From: Gordonia iterans
GTDB lineage: Bacteria; Actinomycetota; Actinomycetes; Mycobacteriales; Mycobacteriaceae
Direction of reading: 5' to 3'
DNA length: 64,000 bases
NCBI RefSeq assembly: GCF_002993285.1
Contig: NZ_CP027433.1
Span: 1,488,001 to 1,552,000, forward strand
In this document: in pieces, positions 23,946 to 35,505 of the stretch
Layout: every line of letters starts with the position of its first letter
How positions within the stretch are numbered: the stretch's first letter is position 1
Program-made: the position numbers and the translations under genes
The notes under the pieces: generated by a model
What the model was told of the DNA's origin: nothing
The model's input: the letters and a program-made list of their open reading frames with translations, nothing else
Database searches by the model: none

Positions 23946-23995
23946 GCACTTGCCAGGCCTTTTCCCGGAGTTATCGGAATGCGTACGGTGCGAAC

Positions 23996-25558
23996 ATGAT
24001 CAATCACGAGGTATTCACGCGCCGCAGCTCCGAGCACTTCCCGAAGGAAGAGCACCTGGCGTACAAGATCGCCCAGATCGCCGTCGATCCGGTTGAGGTC
24101 CCGGACGAGACCGCCGAGATGATCGTCAACCGGATTCTCGACAACGCCGCGGTGAGCGCCGCCTCCGTCGCCCGCCGGCCGGTCACCAGCGCTCGTCGTC
24201 AGGCACAGGCCCGCCCGCTGGCCGGCGGTTCCGGAGTCTTCGGCATCGACGGCGAGTACGCGCCGGAGTGGGCCGCCTGGGCCAACGGGGTGGCCGTGCG
24301 CGAGCTCGACTTCCACGACACCTTCCTGGCCGCCGAGTACAGCCACCCGGGCGACAACATCCCGGCGCTGGTCGCCGTCGGACAGCGCGTCGGGGCCAGC
24401 GGCCGCGATCTGATCCGCGGCCTGGCCACCGCCTACGAGGTCCAGGTGGACTTGGTGAAGGGCATCTGCCTGCACGAGCACAAGATCGACCATGTCGCCC
24501 ACCTCGGCCCGTCGGTCGCCGCGGGGCTGGGCACCATGCTCGGCCTGGAGATCGACACCATCTATCAGGCCGTCGGTCAGGCACTGCACCTCACCACCGC
24601 CACCCGGCAGTCGCGCAAGGGGGAGATCTCCAGCTGGAAGGCGTACGCCCCGGCGCACGCCGGCAAGATCGCGGTGGAGGCCGTCGACCGGGCCATGCGG
24701 GGCGAAGGGGCGCCGTCGCCGATCTGGGAGGGCGAGGACGGGGTGATCGCGTGGATGCTCGGCGGCCCGGAGGCGCACTACACGGTGCCGCTGCCGGGGC
24801 CGGGCGAGCCCAAGCGCGGGATTCTGGACACCTACACCAAGGAGCACTCGGCCGAATATCAGAGCCAGGCGCCGATCGACCTGGCCCGCCGGATGCGCGA
24901 GCGGGTCGGCGACACCTCGCAGGTCGAGTCGATCGTGCTGCACACCAGCCACCACACGCACTACGTGATCGGCACCGGTTCGGGTGACCCGCAGAAGTTC
25001 GATCCGAACGCCAGCCGCGAGACGCTGGACCACTCGGTGATGTACATCTTCGCCGTCGCGCTGCAGGACGGCGACTGGGACCACGAGCGCTCGTACGCGC
25101 CCGAGCGCGCCGCGCGCCCGGACACCGTCGAATTGTGGAAGAAGATCTCGACCGTCGAGGACCCGGAGTGGACGCGCCGCTACCACTCGACCGATCCGAA
25201 CGAGAAGGCCTTCGGCGCCCGTGCCGTGATCACCTTGCGCAACGGCGAGGTGATCACCGACGAACTCGCCGTCGCCGACGCCCACCCGCTCGGTGCGCGC
25301 CCGTTCGCCCGCGAGCAGTACCTGGCGAAGTTCGCGCGGATGGCCGGCGGCGCCGGGAGCACTTCGACTCCGCTCAGCATGAACTCCGCGAGCGGGCCGG
25401 GTGTGGACGGTGTGGTCGACCCGGTCGAGCAGGAGCGCTTCACGGCTGCCGCCATCGATCTGGCCGACCTCCCGGCCGGCGGCCTGGGCGCGCTGAATGT
25501 GCGAGTGCGACGCGAGGTCCTGGAGTCGGCGCCGGCGACCGGCGAGGGAATCCTCTGA
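23996..25558 (+). CDS. prpD: 2-Methylcitrate dehydratase
   Basis: Second step of the 2-methylcitrate cycle: dehydrates 2-methylcitrate toward 2-methylisocitrate. The 520-residue protein is a full MmgE/PrpD family member ([71 protein letters not shown]). ATG at 23996 is the first plausible start after the operator region. A Ser/Gly-rich stretch at residues about 455-475 is encoded by DNA resembling the dispersed repeats (CTTCGACTCCGCTCAGC), so a small repeat may have entered here too. It overlaps prpB by one base (TGATG), so the two are translationally coupled. Confidence 0.94.
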   Translation: MINHEVFTRRSSEHFPKEEHLAYKIAQIAVDPVEVPDETAEMIVNRILDNAAVSAASVARRPVTSARRQAQARPLAGGSGVFGIDGEYAPEWAAWANGVAVRELDFHDTFLAAEYSHPGDNIPALVAVGQRVGASGRDLIRGLATAYEVQVDLVKGICLHEHKIDHVAHLGPSVAAGLGTMLGLEIDTIYQAVGQALHLTTATRQSRKGEISSWKAYAPAHAGKIAVEAVDRAMRGEGAPSPIWEGEDGVIAWMLGGPEAHYTVPLPGPGEPKRGILDTYTKEHSAEYQSQAPIDLARRMRERVGDTSQVESIVLHTSHHTHYVIGTGSGDPQKFDPNASRETLDHSVMYIFAVALQDGDWDHERSYAPERAARPDTVELWKKISTVEDPEWTRRYHSTDPNEKAFGARAVITLRNGEVITDELAVADAHPLGARPFAREQYLAKFARMAGGAGSTSTPLSMNSASGPGVDGVVDPVEQERFTAAAIDLADLPAGGLGALNVRVRREVLESAPATGEGIL

Positions 25559-26469
25559 TGTCGGGGCTGTTCTCGTCGGGGCTGTCCGACGCCGACAAGC
25601 GCCGCGCGCTGCGGGCCGGACTCGCGTCCGGGGACCTGCAGCGCTGGCCGGGAGCCTTTTCCCCGCTGGTGGCCAAGATCGTCGCCGACGCGGGGTTCGA
25701 GGGCGTCTACGTCTCCGGCGCGGCGCTCTCGGCGGACCTCGGTCTGCCCGACATCGGTCTGACCACGCTCACCGAGGTCGCGGCCCGGGGCGGGGCGATC
25801 GCCCGGGCCACCGATCTGCCGACGCTGATCGACGCCGACACCGGCTTCGGCGAGCCGATGAGCGCGGCCCGCACCGTCGCCGTCCTCGAAGACGCCGGCC
25901 TGGCGGGCTGCCACCTGGAGGATCAGGTGAACCCGAAGCGCTGCGGTCACCTCGACGGCAAGGAGGTGGTCGGAGTCCGGGAGATGGTCCGCAGGCTCGG
26001 CGCGGCAGTGAGTGCGCGCCGGGACGAGAACTTCGTGATCTGCGCGCGCACGGATGCCCGCGGCGTCGAGGGGCTCGACGCGGCCATCTCCCGCGCCAAG
26101 GACTACGTCGCCGCCGGCGCCGACCTGATCTTCACCGAGGCGCTCGCCGACCTCGACGAGTTCAAGAGGTTCCGGGACGAGGTGGATGCGCCGCTACTGG
26201 CCAACATGACCGAGTTCGGCAAGTCCGACTTGTTCACCGCCGACGAATTCCGGGCGATCGGCTACAACGTCGTGATCTATCCGGTCACCACCCTGCGGCT
26301 CGCGATGGGTGCGGTCGAGTCCGGACTGCGGAAGATCGCCGCCGACGGCACGCAGGCGGGAGTGCTCGACGGCATGCAGCACCGCGCCCGCCTCTACGAG
26401 TTCCTCCGATACGCCGACTACAACGATTTCGACTCGTCCATCTTCACGTACACCCGAGCAGGGGAGTAA
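25558..26469 (+). CDS. prpB: 2-Methylisocitrate lyase
   Basis: Cleaves 2-methylisocitrate to pyruvate and succinate, closing propionate oxidation. The 303-residue protein carries the isocitrate-lyase-superfamily signature KRCGH with the catalytic Cys129, the Mg-binding IDADTGFGEP segment and the EDQVNPKRCGHLDGK loop. Length is standard for PrpB. It is the middle gene of prpDBC, coupled to prpD by TGATG and ending 3 bp before prpC. An oxaloacetate decarboxylase or PEP mutase paralogue is excluded by context. Confidence 0.95.
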   Translation: MSGLFSSGLSDADKRRALRAGLASGDLQRWPGAFSPLVAKIVADAGFEGVYVSGAALSADLGLPDIGLTTLTEVAARGGAIARATDLPTLIDADTGFGEPMSAARTVAVLEDAGLAGCHLEDQVNPKRCGHLDGKEVVGVREMVRRLGAAVSARRDENFVICARTDARGVEGLDAAISRAKDYVAAGADLIFTEALADLDEFKRFRDEVDAPLLANMTEFGKSDLFTADEFRAIGYNVVIYPVTTLRLAMGAVESGLRKIAADGTQAGVLDGMQHRARLYEFLRYADYNDFDSSIFTYTRAGE

Positions 26470-26472
26470 CCA

Positions 26473-27618
26473 ATGTCGCAGCAGCAGATCTACAAGGGGC
26501 TGGCGGGGGTCGTCGTCGACACCACGGCCGTGTCCAAGGTGGTGCCGGAGACCAACAGCCTCACCTATCGCGGCTACGCGGTGCAGGACCTGGCCACCAC
26601 CAAGTCCTTCGAGGAAGTGGCCTACCTGCTCTGGCACGGCGAGCTTCCGACGGTCGCGCAGCTCGCGCTGTTCACCCAGCGGGAGCGAGCCAACCGCCGG
26701 CTGGATCGGTCGGCGCAAGCCGTGCTCGCGCGGATCCCGGAGAACTGCCACCCGATGGACACCGTCCGCACGATGATCAGCTACCTCGGCAGCGAGGATC
26801 CGGACGAGGACGTGCCGACCCCTGAGGCGAACCTCGACAAGGGGCTGCGCATGCTCGCAGTGCTGCCGACCATCGTCGCCGCCGACTTCCGCCGCCGGCG
26901 CGGACAGGCGCCGATCGCCCCGCACCACGGGCTGGGCTACGCGGAGAATTTCCTCAACATGTGCTTCGGCGCGGTGCCCGATGGACGAGCAGGGGCGAGC
27001 GGAGCGACGGGGAATGTCCTGGTCGACGCCTTCAGCCAGTCGATGATCCTGTACGCCGAGCACAGCTTCAACGCCTCGACCTTCGCCGCCCGGGTGGTGA
27101 CGTCCACGCAGTCGGACATCTACAGCGCGGTGACGGCCGCGATCGGTGCGCTGAAGGGCTCCCTGCACGGCGGCGCGAACGAGGCCGTCATGTACGACAT
27201 GATCGAGATCGACCGCCCCGAGCGCGCGAGGGACTGGCTGAACGCCAAGCTCGACGCCAAGGAGAAGGTGATGGGTTTCGGGCACCGCGTCTACAAGAAC
27301 GGCGACTCCCGGGTGCCGACCATGTATCAGGCGCTGGTGAACGTGTCCGAGCACGTCGGCGAGGACCGGTGGCTGAAGATCTACCGGGAGCTGGCCGAGC
27401 TGATGGAGGAGCGGACCGGCATCAAGCCGAATCTGGACTTCCCGACGGGTCCGGCCTACCACCTGATGGGCTTCGACATCGGCATGTTCACGCCGATCTT
27501 CGTGATGAGCCGCATCACGGGCTGGACGGCGCATATCGTCGAGCAGACCCGTTCCAACGCGCTCATCCGCCCGTTGTCGGCGTACGACGGCCCGGTGCAG
27601 CGCCCGATTCCCGCCTGA
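26473..27618 (+). CDS. prpC: 2-Methylcitrate synthase
   Basis: Condenses propionyl-CoA with oxaloacetate. The 381-residue citrate-synthase-fold protein retains the catalytic triad: His232 (LHGGANEAV), His271 (MGFGHRVYK) and Asp322 (PNLDFPT), plus GYAVQDLA near the N-terminus. The short form and the operon position identify it as PrpC rather than the TCA citrate synthase. An odd Gly/Ala-rich insert at residues about 170-180 (DGRAGASGATG) is encoded by repeat-like DNA (GAGCGGAGCGACGGGG). Last gene of prpDBC. Confidence 0.94.
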   Translation: MSQQQIYKGLAGVVVDTTAVSKVVPETNSLTYRGYAVQDLATTKSFEEVAYLLWHGELPTVAQLALFTQRERANRRLDRSAQAVLARIPENCHPMDTVRTMISYLGSEDPDEDVPTPEANLDKGLRMLAVLPTIVAADFRRRRGQAPIAPHHGLGYAENFLNMCFGAVPDGRAGASGATGNVLVDAFSQSMILYAEHSFNASTFAARVVTSTQSDIYSAVTAAIGALKGSLHGGANEAVMYDMIEIDRPERARDWLNAKLDAKEKVMGFGHRVYKNGDSRVPTMYQALVNVSEHVGEDRWLKIYRELAELMEERTGIKPNLDFPTGPAYHLMGFDIGMFTPIFVMSRITGWTAHIVEQTRSNALIRPLSAYDGPVQRPIPA

Positions 27619-27652
27619 ATCGGTACCGTTCCGGACCCGAATGCGGTAGCAA

Positions 27653-27710
27653 TAAAATATACGAACCTCGGGGGTGGGTCGGCTGATCCCGGTCCACCCC
27701 CGTTGTTCGT
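27653..27710 (+). promoter_or_regulatory. AT-rich promoter-like patch followed by a strong hairpin (prpC-pyc spacer)
   Basis: TAAAAT (27653-27658) resembles a -10 element. Immediately after it come ACGAAC-CT-CGGGGGTGG and CCACCCCCG-TT-GTTCGT (27661-27710), a 15-bp stem interrupted by one 2-nt mismatch with a 16-nt loop. The hairpin may terminate the prp operon, or form a structured leader of a pyc transcript starting just upstream. There is no clear T-tract, so its role is open. Confidence 0.5.
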
Positions 27711-27772
27711 GCCGGGACGACGGCATCGCGTCGCCCGGTGTGCTCATGCCAACCCCAAGCAACGAGGCAGAG

Positions 27773-31162
<3,390 letters not shown>

Positions 31163-31182
31163 TCGCCGGTCGTCGTGCGGGT

Positions 31183-31325
31183 GGTTTCGACTCCGACTCA
31201 CTTCGTTCGCCGGGCTCAACCGTCGGAGTGTCGTCGAGTGAGCCTCTCGATGGTTGAGCGAGTCCTTCTCGATGGTTGAGCAAGTCCTTCTCGATGGTTG
31301 AGCGAGCGTAGCGAGTCGAAACCAC
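31183..31325. repeat. Dispersed TCGA...GGTTGAGC repeat cluster after pyc
   Basis: Three tandem units CTCGATGGTTGAGC (starting 31246, 31268, 31290; period 22 bp) lie between a leftward GGTTTCGACTC and a rightward GCGAGTCGAAACCACC, so the whole forms a large inverted repeat. It fills most of the 216-bp pyc-Nudix spacer. Same family as clusters at 35338-35425 and 56257-56345. Confidence 0.75.
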
Positions 31326-31378
31326 CCTGAGTCGATGCCACCGGTTCGACGGGACCGTTGGTGGGGTAGACCTGAGAC

Positions 31379-31978
31379 ATGGAGCTGACGCGGGATCTGG
31401 CGGAACGGCGGCTTGCCGAGTGGGAGCGACGTGCCGTCGCGGATCCGGAACTGAAGCGGGCGGCGGTGGCGATCACCGTGGTACCCGGCGACGGCGACCG
31501 CGGCATCTGGGTGGCCCGACGACCAGCGTCGATGCGCAACCACTCGTACCAATTCGCGCTTCCCGGCGGCCGGCTCGATCCGGGGGAGACGGCCGTGCAG
31601 GCCGCGCTGCGCGAGCTCGACGAGGAACTCGGGGTCTCACTCGGACCGGACTCGGTGCTCGGCCTGCTCGACGACTACCCGACGCGGTCCGGGTATCTGA
31701 TCACGCCGGTGGTCTGCTGGGTGGACGAGGCGGTGACCCCCGATCCGAGTCCGGACGAGGTGCACCGGCTGCACTTCGCCACCCTGGACGAGGTGATCTC
31801 GGAGCCGGCGTTCGACTCCATCCCCGAGTCCGACCGCCCAGTGATCCGGCTCCCCATCTTCGGGCACTGGGTGCACGCCCCGACCGCCGCGGTGATCTAC
31901 CAGTTCGCCGAGGTGGTGGTGCGGGGCCGGACCACGCGCGTCGCGCACCTGGAGCAGCCGGTCTTCGCGTGGCGATGA
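31379..31978 (+). CDS. Nudix hydrolase, CoA pyrophosphatase-like
   Basis: A 199-residue Nudix enzyme. The Nudix box [20 protein letters not shown] (with the following ELGV) is intact at residues about 62-85, with all catalytic Glu residues. The preceding [17 protein letters not shown] contains the NHxGQxxFPGG-like motif that marks the CoA pyrophosphatase (NudL/YeaB) subgroup, which splits CoA and its derivatives into 4'-phosphopantetheine and 3',5'-ADP. The ATG at 31379 follows the repeat cluster closely. The exact substrate remains a family-level inference. Confidence 0.85.
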   Translation: MELTRDLAERRLAEWERRAVADPELKRAAVAITVVPGDGDRGIWVARRPASMRNHSYQFALPGGRLDPGETAVQAALRELDEELGVSLGPDSVLGLLDDYPTRSGYLITPVVCWVDEAVTPDPSPDEVHRLHFATLDEVISEPAFDSIPESDRPVIRLPIFGHWVHAPTAAVIYQFAEVVVRGRTTRVAHLEQPVFAWR

Positions 31979-32050
31979 GTGCCATGCCGAGCGACCGATC
32001 GAGCAGGATCGGAGAAGCTGCGGCGACAGGTTCGCAATAGCGTGGGGGCC

Positions 32051-32455
32051 ATGAATCTGAGTCTCGCCACTTGCTTCGTACAGGTCGCCGATCCGGACGC
32101 CGCGCTCACCTTCTATCGGGACGCCCTCGGCCTCGAGGTCCGCAACGACGGACGGCAGGGCGAATTCAGCTGGACCACGGTCGGCTCACCGGACCAGCCG
32201 GATGTGGGGATCGTGCTGACCAATCATGTGAACGGCTCGCCGGAAGACGTGGACCAGGTCCGCCGTCTGGTCGCGAAGGGGGCGCTGGGCGGACTGCATT
32301 TGAGCAGCCCAGACCTCGAGGCCGCCTTCCGGCGGCTGTGCGAGCACGGTGCCGAGATCGTGTCCGAACCGGCTAATCAGCCCTGGGGGTCGCGTGACTG
32401 CGCCGTCCGTGATCCGGCGGGCAATCTTGTCCGGATTTACCAGGCGGAGGCGTAA
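32051..32455 (+). CDS. VOC superfamily (glyoxalase/dioxygenase-like) protein
   Basis: A 134-residue single-module vicinal-oxygen-chelate protein: LATCFVQVADPDAALTFYRD ALGLEV at the N-terminus and a C-terminal CAVRDPAGNLVRIYQ beta-alpha-beta-beta-beta unit with the metal-ligand Glu position replaced by Gln (IYQ). Members include glyoxalase I-like enzymes and antibiotic-binding proteins, and no specific function can be given. ATG at 32051 gives the expected N-terminus. A perfect hairpin terminator follows. Confidence 0.8.
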   Translation: MNLSLATCFVQVADPDAALTFYRDALGLEVRNDGRQGEFSWTTVGSPDQPDVGIVLTNHVNGSPEDVDQVRRLVAKGALGGLHLSSPDLEAAFRRLCEHGAEIVSEPANQPWGSRDCAVRDPAGNLVRIYQAEA

Positions 32456-32475
32456 CCCCACCGGCACTGAGAATC

Positions 32476-32516
32476 TGCCTTCCTTTTGTTGCGGAATCCG
32501 CAACAAAAGGAAGGCA
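32476..32516. terminator. Perfect 20-bp inverted repeat, bidirectional terminator
   Basis: Arms TGCCTTCCTTTTGTTGCGGA (32476-32495) and its exact complement (32497-32516) flank a single A. The T-rich and A-rich arm segments supply a U-tract in either direction. It lies between the convergent VOC and metE genes and would terminate both. Confidence 0.9.
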
Positions 32517-32537
32517 AGTTTCGTGAGGGGGACGGTC

Positions 32538-34844
32538 TCAGGCGCGGACGGCCTTGGCGGCGTCGACCATCGCGGTCAGTGCGGCGGTCACCTGCTCGGT
32601 GGTGCGGGTCTTGAGACCGCAGTCCGGGTTCACCCACAGACGTTCGGCCGGCACCGCCGACAGCGCCTCGCGAAGCAGGTCGGTCATCTCGGCGGCGTTC
32701 GGGATGCGCGGGGAGTGGATGTCGTACACACCCGGGCCCACCTCGTTCGAGAAGCCGATCGCGTTGAGGTCGTCGAGCACCTCCATGTGCGAGCGTGCCG
32801 CCTCGATCGAGGTGACGTCGGCGTCCAGGTCGGCGATCGCGCCGATGACGTCCCCGAACTCCGAGTAGCACAGGTGCGTGTGGATCTGCGTCTCGTCGGC
32901 CACCCCGGAGGTCGACAGCCGGAACGCGCCGACCGCCCAGTCCAGGTAGGCTTGCCGGTCGCCCGACCGCAGCGGGAGCAGCTCGCGAAGGGCCGGCTCG
33001 TCCACCTGGATGATGCCGACGCCCGCGCGCTCGAGGTCGACGGTCTCGTCCCGGATGGCCAGCGCCACCTGATCGGCCGTGGTCGCCAGCGGCTGGTCGT
33101 CCCGCACGAACGACCACGCCAGGATGGTGACCGGACCGGTCAGCATGCCCTTGACGATCTTCCCGGTGAGCGACTGCGCGTGGGTGATCCAGCCGACCGT
33201 CATCGGAGTCGGACGGGTCACGTCGCCGTACAGGATCGGCGGGCGCACACAACGGGAGCCGTATGACTGCACCCAGCCGTTCTGCGTGGCGAAGAACCCG
33301 TCGAACTGCTCGGCAAAGTACTGCACCATGTCGTTGCGCTCCGGCTCGCCGTGCACCAGCACGTCCAGCCCGATCTCATCCTGCAGCGCGATGACGGCGG
33401 CGATCTCCGCCTCCATCTGCTCGCGGTAGGCGGTCTGGTCGATCTCGCCCAGCCGCAGCCGCTGCCGCGCCTTGCGGATGTCGCCGGTCTGCGGGAACGA
33501 GCCGATCGTCGTGGTCGGGAGCTCCGGCAGACCCAGCGCCTCGTGCTGCCGCTCGCGGCGGGTCGCGGCAGCGGTACGACGACGATCGGACTCGCCCAGC
33601 GCGGCGAGACGCTCGCGGACCGAATCGACCGACAGGCGCGCATCGGTGGCGCGGGTGGCCAGAGCGTCCCGCGCGGCCTCGAAGACGTCCGCCTGCGAGA
33701 CTCGGCCGTTGGTGAGGGCCCGCGAGAGAGCCGCGACCTCGGCGAACTTCTCCGAGGCGAAGGCGAGCCAGCCGCGGAGATTCTCGTCCAGACCGGTCTC
33801 GGCAGCCAGGGTGTACGGCACGTGCAGCGTGGAGCACGAGGTAGAGACTGCCAGCTCGCCGACCGCGGGACGCAGGTCTTCGAGGATCGCCAGGGCGGCA
33901 TCCAGATCGGTGCGCCAGATGTTGCGGCCGTCGACCACTCCGGCGACGACCAGCTTGCCGTTCAGCTCGGCGGACCGCACCGACTCGGCCGTGCCGTAGA
34001 CCAGGTCGACGCCGACACCCTCGACGCCGGTGCGGCCGAGTGCCGCCAGCGATTCGCCCGCATCGCCGAAGTAGGTCTGGACCAGGATTCTCGGCCGGTC
34101 GATCAGGCCGCCGAGCCGGGTGTACACACGCTCGGCGAGCTCGGGCAGTGCGCTTCGCCCGTTGCGCTCCGTCGGAACGTCGGTCACCAGGACCGGCTCG
34201 TCGATCTGCACCCACTGTGCGCCGGCGGCGGACAACTCGCCCAGCAACTGCTCGTACAGGGGCAGCAGTTCGTCGATCCGGGAAAGAGGCTCGGGGCCGT
34301 CGGCGTCGGCCTTGGACAGGCCCAGGAAGGTGATCGGACCGATCACGACCGGTCGGGCCGGGATGCCCTGTGCGACGGCCTCGGTGAATTCGGAGAGCAC
34401 TTTCGACGCGTCGAGAGAGAACACGGTGTCGGGGCCGATCTCCGGCACCAGGTAGTGGTAGTTGGTGTCGAACCACTTGGTCATCTCGAGCGGCGTCACA
34501 CCCTCAGCGCTGTTGTGGCCGGGCCCGCTCGCTCGGCTCCCGGCGCCCCGTGCGGCCGCGAAATAGCGGTCCAGCGGGTTCTCGATGCCGCTGACGCGGG
34601 GCGGGAGCGCACCCAGCAGTACGGCGGTGTCGAGCATCTGGTCGTAGTACGAGAATGTGTTGACCGGAACGGAGTCCAGCCCGGTGGTCAGCAGTTCCTG
34701 CCAGCCGGTGCGGCGCAGCTGTGCCGCGACGCTCTCCAGCTCGGCGGCGTCGACGCGGCCGGCCCAGTACCCCTCGACCGCGCGCTTGAGTTCGCGGTCG
34801 GCGCCGATCCGGGCGGTGCCCGGCACGGTGGTGGTGAAACCCAT
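32538..34844 (-). CDS. metE: Cobalamin-independent methionine synthase
   Basis: Transfers the methyl group of 5-methyltetrahydropteroyl-tri-glutamate to homocysteine without B12. The 768-residue protein has both TIM barrels and the zinc-site signatures [10 protein letters not shown] and NPDCGLKTR in the C-terminal half, plus [20 protein letters not shown] at the N-terminus. ATG at 34844 is chosen (AGGAG 12 nt upstream); a TTG or ATG 21-24 bp earlier is possible. It is preceded by a cobalamin riboswitch, so expression should fall when B12 is available, implying that a MetH exists elsewhere in the genome (inference). Confidence 0.95.
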   Translation of the reverse strand: MGFTTTVPGTARIGADRELKRAVEGYWAGRVDAAELESVAAQLRRTGWQELLTTGLDSVPVNTFSYYDQMLDTAVLLGALPPRVSGIENPLDRYFAAARGAGSRASGPGHNSAEGVTPLEMTKWFDTNYHYLVPEIGPDTVFSLDASKVLSEFTEAVAQGIPARPVVIGPITFLGLSKADADGPEPLSRIDELLPLYEQLLGELSAAGAQWVQIDEPVLVTDVPTERNGRSALPELAERVYTRLGGLIDRPRILVQTYFGDAGESLAALGRTGVEGVGVDLVYGTAESVRSAELNGKLVVAGVVDGRNIWRTDLDAALAILEDLRPAVGELAVSTSCSTLHVPYTLAAETGLDENLRGWLAFASEKFAEVAALSRALTNGRVSQADVFEAARDALATRATDARLSVDSVRERLAALGESDRRRTAAATRRERQHEALGLPELPTTTIGSFPQTGDIRKARQRLRLGEIDQTAYREQMEAEIAAVIALQDEIGLDVLVHGEPERNDMVQYFAEQFDGFFATQNGWVQSYGSRCVRPPILYGDVTRPTPMTVGWITHAQSLTGKIVKGMLTGPVTILAWSFVRDDQPLATTADQVALAIRDETVDLERAGVGIIQVDEPALRELLPLRSGDRQAYLDWAVGAFRLSTSGVADETQIHTHLCYSEFGDVIGAIADLDADVTSIEAARSHMEVLDDLNAIGFSNEVGPGVYDIHSPRIPNAAEMTDLLREALSAVPAERLWVNPDCGLKTRTTEQVTAALTAMVDAAKAVRA

Positions 34845-34984
34845 CTTTCGTTCAATCTCCTGCATCAAAGGTGACGACGAACGCCCTTACCCGAGCGAGG
34901 AGTGACGAAGAGCCCACGGAGGAACACGCTTCGACATCGCCCGGGTCCACGAGGCGGAACGTCACCGGCTGCGGCGCACCCGGT

Positions 34985-35235
34985 ACAACGGGCAGGTCTT
35001 CGGGCTCATCGGCGTGCACCACGACCGCGAAGGTCGTCCGAGGCGCTCCTACTGGCCGTCGCTTCCCAGACTCGCGCGAACTGCGCATCCAGTGCGTGTG
35101 ACGGCGGTCGTTCCGATATCCCGCTGCGGGTCAGCTCCGGAGTCTCACCGGATTCCCTCTCGCGGAATCGGCTGCGTCAGCAGCGATTCCGCTCGACGTC
35201 CGCGACGGTCGCAGGGGCTCCTGAGTGACGACGCA
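34985..35235 (-). promoter_or_regulatory. Cobalamin riboswitch upstream of metE
   Basis: Read on the minus strand: GGGAATCCGGTGAGACTCCG, then GAGCTGACCCGCAGCGG (core 35157-35118), a P7-like arm, AGTCTGGGAAGCGACGGCCAG, and finally GAGCCCGAAGACCTGCCCG (about 35007-34989), the expected terminal box. Together these match the long form of the cobalamin riboswitch. About 140 nt separate its end from the metE start, leaving room for an expression platform. The metE leader as a whole (34845-35300) has no gene. Confidence 0.88.
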
Positions 35236-35337
35236 GCGGACGAACCGATTGCGCCGCCGAGTCTAACGCGCGGGCTCGACGGGTGTCACCCTCGGTTCGG
35301 CCGGTGAGTTTAATTCGGTCTCGACGGTCCGGGAGGG

Positions 35338-35425
35338 TGATTTCGACTCGCTGCGCTCGCTCAATCGTCGAGGGGCTGTGCTCGCTCGTTCGTCGAGGGG
35401 CTGCGCTTGCTCAATCGAGCGAGCA
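35338..35425. repeat. Dispersed TCGACTCGCTGCGCTCGCTC repeat cluster
   Basis: GATTTCGACTCGCTGCGCTC, GCTCAATCGTCGAGGGGCTG, GCTCGTTCGTCGAGGGGCTG and CTTGCTCAATCGAGCGAGC follow one another as three imperfect units of about 27-28 bp. It lies between the metE riboswitch and the carboxylase terminator. Same family as 31183-31325. Confidence 0.7.
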
Positions 35426-35450
35426 GGCCCGATCAGTGGGCGCCTCGAGT

Positions 35451-35491
35451 ACGACGGCGGCCGCCCTCGGGGGAGGGACGGCCGCCGTCGT
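35451..35491 (-). terminator. Hairpin terminator after the single-chain carboxylase
   Basis: ACGACGGCGGCCG (35451-35463) and CGGCCGCCGTCGT (35479-35491) form a perfect 13-bp GC-rich stem with a 15-nt loop, 15 bp beyond the stop codon of the leftward carboxylase gene. No long T-tract, as is common in actinobacteria. Confidence 0.75.
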
Positions 35492-35505
35492 GGGTCGAGC
35501 GGAGA

